Notes under the pieces: model-generated
Databases searched by the model: none
Told to the model about the DNA's origin: nothing
What the model saw: the letters and a program-made list of their open reading frames with translations, nothing else
In this document: in pieces, positions 1 through 4,996 of the stretch
Layout: each line of letters opens with the position of its first letter
Numbering within the stretch: position 1 is the stretch's first letter
Assembly (NCBI GenBank): GCA_001751005.1
Contig: MAXL01000328.1
Span: 1 to 5,381, forward strand
Length of the DNA stretch: 5,381 bases
Reading direction: 5' to 3'
From: Desulfobacterales bacterium S5133MH16
GTDB lineage: Bacteria; Desulfobacterota; Desulfobacteria; Desulfobacterales; UBA11574
Position numbers and translations under genes: made by a program

Positions 1-1470
1 AACCTCCTTATTGTCTGCCAGGTTGATGATTTTTTTCATCTCCTGAACTATGTTTTCGTCCAATGGCTCCGGTGCATGTGACTCCAGGATGCGGTCTATC
101 TCGGGTTCGAGCCTATCATTGTAAGTTTTACTGCCCTTTTCTGTCCAGGCTTCGAAGTTGGACCGATCGATAATTGTGGGCCGGAACCATTCCTTCCAGT
201 GATCATAGGTGTGGTCGTGGCTGATGAATTCACCGCCCGGTCCTACTTCTTTGAGAATGTCCAGCGCCAGTGATTCATCGTCGACCTGAATGCCCTTACC
301 GATCTGTTTGATCATCCCGATGATTTCATCGCACATGACCAGGCTTGACAGTGATCCATTCAGACCGCCATCGATGCCCCCTACGTGGTGGATCAGGTTG
401 GTCCCAGCCATAAAGTTGTTGTATATGCTCATAACGGATTCCGAGGCCGCCTGTTCGTCAACAACCTTCGAGTCCGTGCATCCTCCTGGTGAAGAGCTCA
501 ACAGCCCTAACCATTTGTAAATCTCGGTACTTGCCGCCGAGGCCAGATGAAGCTCGGGTGATCCGTAAGAAAGGGTTTCTTTATCTATATCCATAATGGT
601 TTGAACGCCACCCAGGATTAACGGCAGTCCGGGCTTTTTCAGGTAGCACAACACCACCGTCAGCAGGGCATCTGCCAGAGTCTGCACCAGCCCCCCGGCT
701 ATAGTGGCCGGGGCATTCACTCCCAAACCTGAACATGGACTAAATATGGTCGGAATCCCTTTTTCCGTGGCGAACAGGAGCTTGTCCACTATTTCGTTGT
801 TGCTCATTAGTGGTGAATCCGACATGATATAAGTTGCAAAGAGTGGGCTTAAGCGAAACTCCTTTTCGCCGCCCCGTATCAGACAGGCCATTTCCCATTG
901 GTCCTTCAACCCGTCCCCATCGACACTGGTGACGACCAGGGGTTTGGTGCTGTTCTTGACCATGGCCAAAAATTGATGCCGGTCATAAGTTTTGGAATTT
1001 GGTGCGTCCGACACAAGGCCGTGAGACATACAAAAATCAAGCCTGGGCAGGTAGTCCACTATCTTGGCCGCGGCCTCCACGTCGGCGAAGGTGGACTTGC
1101 GACGCTCCCCGGTTTTTCGGTCATATACAAAAGGGGCGTCCGCACCGCTTCCGAAAGCGACCTCGTTTTTTTGTAGTTTTACCGAACGCTTGCCGTTCCT
1201 GCCCGTGAGATTGGATTTGGAAGGACAACTGCCTAATGCCTGCTCTACCATAGAAGTCGGAATCCGTACCCGATTCGTTTCCGTCACCATGGCATCACTG
1301 CTGGCGAACAGTTCCAGAGCCTCTTTGTGAAATATCCGGGCCCCGGAAATCTCCAAAACGTCCAGAGCCGCAAAATAAATCCGTTCGATCTGATCTTCGG
1401 TGAGAATCTGGAACATGGTTGTCCCGTATGTCTGTTGATTCATTTTAATCAGCATTGTTTTTTCTAACAT
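1..1470 (-). CDS. MttB-family corrinoid methyltransferase (non-pyrrolysine), 3' end cut by window
   Basis: The frame is open from the ATG at 1470-1468 to the left edge: 490 codons with no stop, so the C-terminus lies outside but probably close, because MttB-family proteins are about 470-500 residues. I translated it by hand. Family hallmarks seen: an AGGLVQTLADALL helix segment (258-270), YGSPELHLASAAS (302-314), the glycine-rich GGCTDSKVVDEQAASE segment (329-344), HHVGGIDGG (361-369), and VGPGGEFISHDHTYDHW (409-425). These proteins are cytoplasmic TIM-barrel enzymes that transfer a methyl group from trimethylamine or a quaternary amine to a Co(I) corrinoid protein. Archaeal trimethylamine MttB reads an in-frame amber as pyrrolysine near residue 334. 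No amber occurs here, so this belongs with the MtgB/MtpB/MtcB-like group (glycine betaine, proline betaine, carnitine and others). The substrate cannot be told from sequence. The start is supported by AAGGGGG (1477-1483) six bases upstream; later Met codons (6, 10, 19) lack this. Its partner corrinoid gene lies 182 bp upstream on the same strand. Confidence 0.93.
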   Translation of the reverse strand, partial: MLEKTMLIKMNQQTYGTTMFQILTEDQIERIYFAALDVLEISGARIFHKEALELFASSDAMVTETNRVRIPTSMVEQALGSCPSKSNLTGRNGKRSVKLQKNEVAFGSGADAPFVYDRKTGERRKSTFADVEAAAKIVDYLPRLDFCMSHGLVSDAPNSKTYDRHQFLAMVKNSTKPLVVTSVDGDGLKDQWEMACLIRGGEKEFRLSPLFATYIMSDSPLMSNNEIVDKLLFATEKGIPTIFSPCSGLGVNAPATIAGGLVQTLADALLTVVLCYLKKPGLPLILGGVQTIMDIDKETLSYGSPELHLASAASTEIYKWLGLLSSSPGGCTDSKVVDEQAASESVMSIYNNFMAGTNLIHHVGGIDGGLNGSLSSLVMCDEIIGMIKQIGKGIQVDDESLALDILKEVGPGGEFISHDHTYDHWKEWFRPTIIDRSNFEAWTEKGSKTYNDRLEPEIDRILESHAPEPLDENIVQEMKKIINLADNKEV

Positions 1471-1652
1471 GGATTTCCCCCTTTCTCGACTTAATATTTA
1501 ACCAGCGATCTGGGCTCCTGCCTAAACAATTTTATAGTTCACCACGGATTTTCACAGAAACCTATGCTCTCTTAAGTTCTATACGCTCCTAACCGCCTCA
1601 ACCCAATTATCTCGTCCTATGCCCAAGCTTTAATGGAAAAACTTTTGACAAA
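1471..1652 (-). other. Intergenic gap between corrinoid protein and methyltransferase genes
   Basis: This 182-bp gap is long for two genes expected to be co-transcribed. No gene and no hairpin followed by a T-run is visible on the minus strand, so read-through from the corrinoid gene is possible. A TATAAA box reads on the minus strand (plus positions 1531-1536), but the bases about 17 bp upstream are a poor -35 match, so a separate promoter for the methyltransferase is only a possibility. The stretch around 1540-1560 (accacggattttcacagaa) resembles short dispersed sequences I associate with delta-proteobacterial intergenic regions. That resemblance is from memory and is not demonstrable within the window. 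Confidence 0.5.
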
Positions 1653-2291
1653 TTACAGACCAAGCAGTTCTTTGCCCTTATCAACAGCGCTGGCGGCATT
1701 GGAGGCATATGCATCGGCGCCAATCTCTTTAGCATACTCGGCCGTCACGGGAGCCCCGCCGATCATAATTTTAATCTGGTCCCTGATGCCCGCCTCTTTA
1801 ATGGCATTAATGGTTTCGCCCATCTTCGGCATCGTGGTGGTCAAAAGCGCCGACATACCAAGGAGGGTCGCTTTGTGCTCCTTCAGCGCATCAATGAACT
1901 CCTGTGGTCCCAGATCGATGCCCAGGTCAATAACCTGAAACCCGGCACCTTCAAACATCATGCCCACCAGGTTCTTACCGATATCATGCAGGTCGCCCTT
2001 GACCGTACCGATCACGAATGTGCCGGCAGTCTTCACACCGGCTTCCGCCAACAGTGGCCGCAAAATTTCCATAGCGCCATGCATGCATTTGGCACACCGC
2101 AACACCTCTGGAATAAACATTTCATTGGCTTTAAACCGCTTTCCTACAACCTCCATCCCGGCCAGAAGTCCCTGTTCCAAAATGTCCTGCGGCGATGAAC
2201 CACCATCAAGGGCTTCCTTTGTAAGCTCCGTTACTTCGTCCACTTTACCTGCAATCAAAGACTCTGCCATTTTTCCCAATAGTTCACTCAT
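1653..2291 (-). CDS. Corrinoid (cobalamin-binding) methyl-carrier protein, MttC/MtgC type
   Basis: This 212-residue protein has the normal length and architecture of the small corrinoid proteins of methylamine/betaine methyltransferase systems. Residues about 1-88 form the N-terminal helical cap domain (B12-binding_2 type). Residues about 89-212 form the Rossmann-like B12-binding domain, with the signature D100-x-H102-x-x-G105 (His102 is the expected lower axial ligand to cobalt), then S147-A-L149, then G178-G179. The protein is cytoplasmic. It accepts a methyl group on Co(I) from the MttB-type partner and hands it to a methylcorrinoid:tetrahydrofolate (or CoM) methyltransferase that is not in this window. 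The start at 2291 is preceded by a strong AAAGGAGG with eight bases between GGAGG and ATG. The downstream neighbour is the MttB-family gene, which makes them the expected methyltransferase/corrinoid pair. The upstream neighbour, 125 bp away, is the RpiR regulator. Oxidised Co(II) would need a RamA/CorA-like activase encoded elsewhere. Confidence 0.96.
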   Translation of the reverse strand: MSELLGKMAESLIAGKVDEVTELTKEALDGGSSPQDILEQGLLAGMEVVGKRFKANEMFIPEVLRCAKCMHGAMEILRPLLAEAGVKTAGTFVIGTVKGDLHDIGKNLVGMMFEGAGFQVIDLGIDLGPQEFIDALKEHKATLLGMSALLTTTMPKMGETINAIKEAGIRDQIKIMIGGAPVTAEYAKEIGADAYASNAASAVDKGKELLGL

Positions 2292-2319
2292 ATTTGTTGC
2301 CTCCTTTGTGAAAAGAATA

Positions 2320-2381
2320 GGCGAACCGTTTTTTTATAGGGTATATTCACAATGGAACAATTGATGGATCACGGTTTCGCC
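2320..2381. repeat. Inverted repeat flanking the candidate corrinoid-gene promoter
   Basis: GGCGAACCGT (2320-2329) pairs with ACGGTTTCGCC (2371-2381) with a single extra T. The right arm is part of a direct repeat, CGGTTTC at 2372-2378 and again at 2382-2388, ten bases apart. The arms sit on either side of the candidate -35/-10 boxes. This could be an operator pair, or a stem in a transcript reading through from the regulator gene. No known binding motif is recognised. Confidence 0.4.
2333..2360 (-). promoter_or_regulatory. Candidate promoter for the corrinoid/methyltransferase genes
   Basis: Read on the minus strand, TTGTTC (2360-2355) and TATAAA (2338-2333) are separated by 16 bp. The -10 matches 5/6 of the sigma-70 consensus but the -35 only 3/6, so the promoter would be weak or activator-dependent. 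It would give a leader of about 35 nt before the start at 2291. It lies inside an inverted repeat whose arms are at 2320-2329 and 2371-2381. Confidence 0.35.
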
Positions 2382-2407
2382 CGGTTTCAAAATTATAAAA
2401 TCACCCT

Positions 2408-2424
2408 TTAATTAAATCATTTTA
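2408..2424. promoter_or_regulatory. Weak match to the candidate RpiR operator (O4)
   Basis: TTAATTAAATCATTTTA matches the 17-bp site at 3639-3655 in 14 of 17 positions, including a run of nine (AAATCATTT). It overlaps the regulator's stop codon and lies upstream of the corrinoid gene, so it could allow the regulator to act on the methyltransferase genes. The region is AT-rich, which raises the chance of a coincidental match. Confidence 0.3.
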
Positions 2425-3307
2425 TACTAAATTCTTCTCTGTCCAGATTAAACAGGATATCATTTTCCAGGTAAGCCTGTTCCAGTTTTTCCTGATGTTG
2501 CTTCAGCCGACCGCCGTTCCGGCTTGCCAGTTCCAAAACGAGGTAATTGATGATGCAGGAAATCGTCGTCGGATTTCCAATAAAGGGAATGTTTTTGGAC
2601 GGTGCGATCAACGACAGGTGGGCAAAATGTGTTAACGGGCACAAAGAGCTGTCCGCAATCACAACAAGTGTCAGACCGAGTCGACGAACCATTTTGCCCA
2701 GCCGGATCAGTTCATTAGGATATCGCGTCGTGGCGATAATAATCACAAGGCTTTCAGGAGCGGCGATAGTCAGCCAATCGATCGAGGTGCTGTCGCTCCC
2801 TTTTATGATACGAACGTCCTGACGGATCTTGGTCAGGGACCAGCCCAGGTAGTACGCAAATGTAAAGGAAAGACGGGAGCCGATGACATAGATGGATTGA
2901 CTTTTTTCAAGAAAATCCACTACGCTGTTTAAAACATCCATGTCGACGGTTTCAAAAAAATGTTTCAGGTTGTCCATCTCTTCAAACACTACGCGACTGA
3001 GGCGATCGGTGCCCGGCCCTTTCATGTCCGACATGTCCGTTCGATCCAGCAACGTCAGTTCCGTATCCACAAAATCTCTTAAAGCCTGTTGAAATGCACC
3101 GTAACCTTTATAGCCTAGTTGGCTTACAAAACGAACCACTGTCGCTTCGCTAACGTGGCACGTGTTAGCCAGTTCCTTTGTGGTCATGAAGACTGCTTTC
3201 CGGGGGTTTTTAATAATATAATTTCCGAGGATCCGGGCTTTTGGTGTCAGCGAGTGGTGCTGCTCGACGATTCCTTTCATCGTTAGATGAGATTGCTGAT
3301 CCGTCAT
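2417..3307 (-). CDS. RpiR/MurR-family transcriptional regulator (HTH + SIS domains)
   Basis: This 296-residue protein has the standard length and two-domain layout of the RpiR/MurR family. The N-terminal HTH_6 domain spans about residues 8-80, with the recognition region MTTKELANTCHVSEATVVRF at 41-60 followed by the typical QLGYKGYGAFQQAL. A SIS (sugar isomerase) domain spans about 125-260, with the nucleotide/sugar-phosphate-loop-like YVIGSRLSF at 140-148 and a second beta/loop unit, LVIIIATTRYPNELIRL (187-203). Family members usually bind phosphosugars through SIS and repress or activate adjacent catabolic genes. It sits first in line with the corrinoid and MttB-type genes and divergent from the flavoprotein remnant, so it is the likely local regulator. 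The ligand is unknown. In many SIS domains the second loop carries S/T residues that hold phosphate; here it reads ATTRYPNE. The start at 3307 has only a weak purine-rich RBS (AGAAAG). The Met at residue 10 has no better one, so the start is moderately sure. Confidence 0.95.
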   Translation of the reverse strand: MTDQQSHLTMKGIVEQHHSLTPKARILGNYIIKNPRKAVFMTTKELANTCHVSEATVVRFVSQLGYKGYGAFQQALRDFVDTELTLLDRTDMSDMKGPGTDRLSRVVFEEMDNLKHFFETVDMDVLNSVVDFLEKSQSIYVIGSRLSFTFAYYLGWSLTKIRQDVRIIKGSDSTSIDWLTIAAPESLVIIIATTRYPNELIRLGKMVRRLGLTLVVIADSSLCPLTHFAHLSLIAPSKNIPFIGNPTTISCIINYLVLELASRNGGRLKQHQEKLEQAYLENDILFNLDREEFSIK

Positions 3308-3327
3308 GGTATTTATTTCTTTCTACA

Positions 3328-3358
3328 TTTATAAACAAAAATGAAATGATTTTAACCA
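3328..3358 (-). promoter_or_regulatory. Candidate regulator promoter (-10) with overlapping operator-like site O3
   Basis: On the minus strand a TATAAA -10 box (3333-3328) lies about 20 bp from the regulator's start codon, which leaves only a short leader. No good -35 is seen at 17 bp. The minus-strand sequence of 3342-3358, TGGTTAAAATCATTTCA, matches the 17-bp site at 3639-3655 in 13 of 17 positions, with AAATCATTTCA identical. In addition, the 19 bases of the reverse complement of 3333-3351 recur at 3646-3665 with one extra T. A regulator bound here would cover its own promoter, which suggests autoregulation. Confidence 0.4.
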
Positions 3359-3381
3359 AACGAGTTAAAACCTTACAAAAT

Positions 3382-3407
3382 GGCACCAATCATGGCGTTA
3401 TTGTGCC
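3382..3407. repeat. Short imperfect hairpin in the divergent intergenic region
   Basis: GGCACCAAT (3382-3390) pairs with ATTGTGCC (3400-3407) with one bulged base and a nine-base loop. The flanks are also roughly symmetrical (TTACAAAAT before, GTACAAA after). It lies upstream of the regulator's promoter. Its function is unknown; it could be a second regulator's site or chance. Confidence 0.35.
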
Positions 3408-3480
3408 GTACAAATCATCTTTGAACTTCAAACCAGACCCAAGGTCATATCAAAGGTATTAGTTAGCATTCATTCAGAAA

Positions 3481-3515
3481 TCCCCTCTCCCCTGGAGGGA
3501 TGCGGTTGGGGGGAG
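3481..3515. repeat. C-rich/G-rich palindromic intergenic repeat-like segment
   Basis: A C-rich block (3481-3492) is followed by GGAGGGA and then GGGGGGAG (3508-3515). CTCCCC (3487-3492) can pair with GGGGAG (3510-3515), and a smaller TCCC/GGGA stem is an alternative. The composition is strikingly unlike the AT-rich DNA around it. It resembles dispersed GC-rich palindromic repeats found between genes in many bacteria, but only one copy is present here. Confidence 0.4.
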
Positions 3516-3638
3516 TGAATTTAATTCGATTTTAGTTGTATTTTTTTATCCCAGGATGTTACTCGTGCTCATTCAAAATAAATACGCCTTTAAATTTTAC
3601 GCAATATCAACCAAATTTTCAAAATTGTCAACCTATTT

Positions 3639-3655
3639 TGAAATAAATCATTTCA
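3639..3655. promoter_or_regulatory. Candidate RpiR operator O1
   Basis: TGAAATAAATCATTTCA is a palindrome with six-base arms (TGAAAT / ATTTCA) around a five-base centre. This size and symmetry fit a dimeric HTH regulator of the RpiR family, and the divergent RpiR gene is adjacent. A near copy in the opposite orientation follows at 3670-3686, with the two centres 31 bp apart, close to three helical turns. Confidence 0.6.
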
Positions 3656-3668
3656 TTTTTTGTTTTTC

Positions 3669-3696
3669 TTGACATGATTTATTTCATTAGCATAAG
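3669..3696 (+). promoter_or_regulatory. Candidate promoter of the flavoprotein (sarcosine-oxidase-like) gene
   Basis: A consensus -35 TTGACA (3669-3674) is followed after 16 bp by CATAAG (3691-3696), which matches 4/6 of the -10 consensus. Transcription would begin near 3703, giving a leader of about 120 nt before the ATG at 3824. The -35 overlaps candidate operator O2, so binding there would be expected to block RNA polymerase. Confidence 0.55.
3670..3686. promoter_or_regulatory. Candidate RpiR operator O2, overlapping the -35 box
   Basis: The minus-strand reading TGAAATAAATCATGTCA matches O1 (3639-3655) in 16 of 17 positions. The site therefore forms an inverted pair with O1, with a 12-bp perfectly matched core (3639-3650 against 3675-3686). 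It covers five bases of the TTGACA -35 box and the start of the spacer, a classical position for repression. Confidence 0.6.
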
Positions 3697-3698
3697 TT

Positions 3699-3762
3699 GT
3701 GGTAAACTTGGATTACTGGAGCAAAGTCTGTGAGGTGCGGAGGTCATCAACCAATTTACCAC
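3699..3762. repeat. Long bulged inverted repeat at the start of the flavoprotein leader
   Basis: GTGGTAAACTTGG (3699-3711) pairs with CCAATTTACCAC (3751-3762): twelve base pairs with a single bulged C and a 39-base interior. It falls at or just after the predicted transcription start. If transcription begins at 3703 the first four bases of the arm would be missing from the RNA. I do not recognise a known riboswitch in the interior. Confidence 0.45.
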
Positions 3763-3823
3763 TCAACCATTTAATTACTCACCAAGATTTGCATTTAAGT
3801 CATCATTAAAAAAGAGAGCGCTT

Positions 3824-4249
3824 ATGTCTGGGGGGTATAAACCCTTGTGGGGAAAAACACCCCGGCTCAAGTCCAGCTACGACACGGTTATCATCGACGG
3901 CGGCCTGCATGGACTGGCCACTGCCTACTACCTTACGCGGAACCACGGAATAAAAACTGTGGCGGTGATTGAAAAGCGCCACATTGGTTATGGTGGGGCT
4001 GGAAGAAATACTGGTATTGTTCGCGCGAACCAGCGTACCAAGGAGAACCTTCCGCTCTATGATGAAGGCCTTAAGCTATGGCCAAAGCTGACCGCAGAGC
4101 TCGATTTTAGCCTCATGTTTAATAATTGCGAGGACCTAAACCTTGCAAACAGCACCGCAGGCATAAACGTACTCAGATTTGAAGGCGCTGCCTGCAAAAA
4201 ATCCGACCGTGGCACTTAGTGACGGAGGATTAAGGCCACCGTCTCATAG
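3824..4249 (+). pseudogene. Truncated, decayed sarcosine oxidase beta-like FAD oxidoreductase
   Basis: The open part encodes 131 residues that read like the N-terminus of sarcosine oxidase subunit beta-type DAO-family flavoproteins: LWGKTPRLKSSYD, then a Rossmann beta-alpha-beta (about 20-50) with DGGLHGLATAYYL, the acidic end VAVIEKRHIGYGGAGRNTGIVRAN (47-70), and YDEGLKLWPKLTAELDF. These enzymes are usually about 380-410 residues, so about two thirds is missing. The FAD-binding GxGxxG begins with Asp26 where the family has Gly, probably a single G-to-A change. After residue 131 come TAG and TGA, then RRIKATVS in the same frame (4223-4246), which looks like the family's (E/D)IKATVP segment, and then another stop (4247-4249). 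I infer a decayed gene and not a short functional protein. A purine-rich GAGAG precedes the ATG. Family members oxidatively demethylate sarcosine or related N-methyl amino acids, which fits the neighbouring methyltransferase genes. Confidence 0.85.
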
Positions 4250-4381
4250 AGCCTATGGCTAGGAGGCTGTCCGAAAGTGGCTATTTTCCCCAATCTCTGC
4301 GTCCCCGATGAGCGGGATCTACGCTTCGCTTCGACAGGCTCAAATTATAATCCTCGAAATACTCAATGTATGGATGCCTGT

Positions 4382-4400
4382 CCCGCTGTATTTGAGCGGG
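4382..4400. repeat. Perfect 6-bp GC-rich hairpin
   Basis: CCCGCT (4382-4387) and AGCGGG (4395-4400) enclose a seven-base loop. No T-run follows on either strand, so it is not a typical intrinsic terminator. It is probably part of the repeat-like mosaic. Confidence 0.4.
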
Positions 4401-4424
4401 GTGGTTATAATTTTCGCCTTCCTT

Positions 4425-4702
4425 GATCTTGGAAAAAATATCTCATTCTCAGCCAACCCCCTAGTTGAGGGGATTTTTCCAATACACCCCGGACTTACTG
4501 AAAACTATCCTTTTAATAAACCAACTTGCTCATTTGTTATACAAAATTCGCTGAAGCTCACGATTTGTGAAATAGGGATCATCATCTTTTAAATACGGGA
4601 GTAAAATTTTCTTTCGTCGCAGTAGCTCTTTAGATATTTCTACAAATATCTCGTCTTCCCCCGCTCAAAGTCCGGGATCTTCGACTTGACCTTGGAAAAA
4701 AT
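4425..4702 (+). repeat. Direct repeat GAYCTTGGAAAAAAT, two copies
   Basis: The copies are at 4425-4439 and 4688-4702 and differ at one position (T or C at base 3). Both lie near an ATTTTCG string. This suggests that two fragments of one repeat family are present. Confidence 0.4.
4632..4651. repeat. Perfect 8-bp hairpin
   Basis: AGATATTT (4632-4639) and AAATATCT (4644-4651) form a perfect stem around the loop CTAC. It is AT-rich and has no neighbouring gene start or T-run. Its role is unknown. Confidence 0.4.
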
Positions 4703-4818
4703 TCCTATTTTCGTTCTGGCACTAATTAGCTTAGAATCCTGGATAAAAGCACTGAGGGATACAATTAAGAACAATTGTTGTGAATTAGATCCGGTAAAAT
4801 TTTATGCAAGTTTAAAGT

Positions 4819-4929
4819 TGATGGTGTCGTAAAAAGTCAGGAGTTCGTCATTTTTGAATTTCCCACCTAATGATTTCAATGGGTTACGAGCCAGGATTTT
4901 TAAAATTTTGACTTTTTACGAAGGCATCA
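4819..4929. mobile_element. MITE-like element with 21-bp terminal inverted repeats
   Basis: The arm at 4819-4839 (TGATG, three variable bases, then TCGTAAAAAGTCA) matches the reverse complement of 4909-4929 in 18 of 21 positions. The 111-bp element has no coding capacity. It is flanked by the direct repeat AAGT (4815-4818 and 4930-4933), which looks like a 4-bp target duplication. Size, terminal repeats and flanking duplication fit a miniature inverted-repeat transposable element moved in trans by a transposase not present here. I recall similar GACTTTTTACGA-type palindromes in Desulfobacterota genomes, but only one copy is in the window. Confidence 0.6.
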
Positions 4930-4996
4930 AAGTTAGTTTATTGCACTGACAAGAATATTTTGTATTATTTTTAGTTTTGTTTTATTTTTTTTCCAA

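Larger units (their letters stand above)
4250..4818. other. Gene-free stretch of decayed repeat-like sequence
   Basis: I see no convincing gene here. The stretch contains GGAGGCTGTCCGAAAG (4261-4276), which resembles the ends of some insertion sequences. It also contains a CCCGCT/AGCGGG hairpin (4382-4400), a CCCC/GGGG hairpin followed by ATTTTT (4457-4478), a perfect 8-bp hairpin (4632-4651), and an internal direct repeat, GAYCTTGGAAAAAAT at 4425-4439 and 4688-4702, with similar sequence nearby (GCGGGATCT and CCGGGATCT). An open frame at 4308-4592 lacks an RBS and any recognisable domain. The pattern suggests a mosaic of degenerate mobile or intergenic repeat remnants that starts right where flavoprotein homology ends. 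Confidence 0.5.

Noticed and set aside
898..1330. Plus-strand open frames within the methyltransferase region (898-1176, 999-1208, 1064-1330)
   Set aside because: They lie antisense to a continuous 490-codon minus-strand frame with clear MttB-family sequence and have no recognisable domains.
1875..2364. Plus-strand open frames opposite the corrinoid protein gene
   Set aside because: They are antisense to a complete B12-binding protein with all its motifs, and show no RBS or family resemblance.
2292..2416. Cobalamin riboswitch before the corrinoid protein gene
   Set aside because: The 125-bp gap is shorter than a typical cobalamin riboswitch and no B12-box-like sequence is visible.
3712..3750. 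Glycine or other known riboswitch in the flavoprotein leader
   Set aside because: I found no conserved core of glycine, SAM, THF or guanidine riboswitch classes; only the flanking stem is supported.
3300..3830. CRISPR array or tandem repeats in the long AT-rich intergenic region
   Set aside because: The repeated strings are operator-like palindromes with irregular spacing and opposite orientation, not regular direct repeats with spacers.
4217..4222. TAG at the end of the flavoprotein frame as a pyrrolysine codon
   Set aside because: It is immediately followed by TGA in the same frame, and the family has no known pyrrolysine; nothing else in the window suggests amber decoding.
4457..4478. 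Intrinsic terminator (CCCC/GGGG stem followed by ATTTTT)
   Set aside because: The stem is only four to five pairs with a long loop, and there is no intact upstream gene for it to terminate.
4308..4592. 94-residue plus-strand open frame in the gene-free region
   Set aside because: There is no ribosome site, it spans several hairpins and repeat-like strings, and the translation resembles no family I know.
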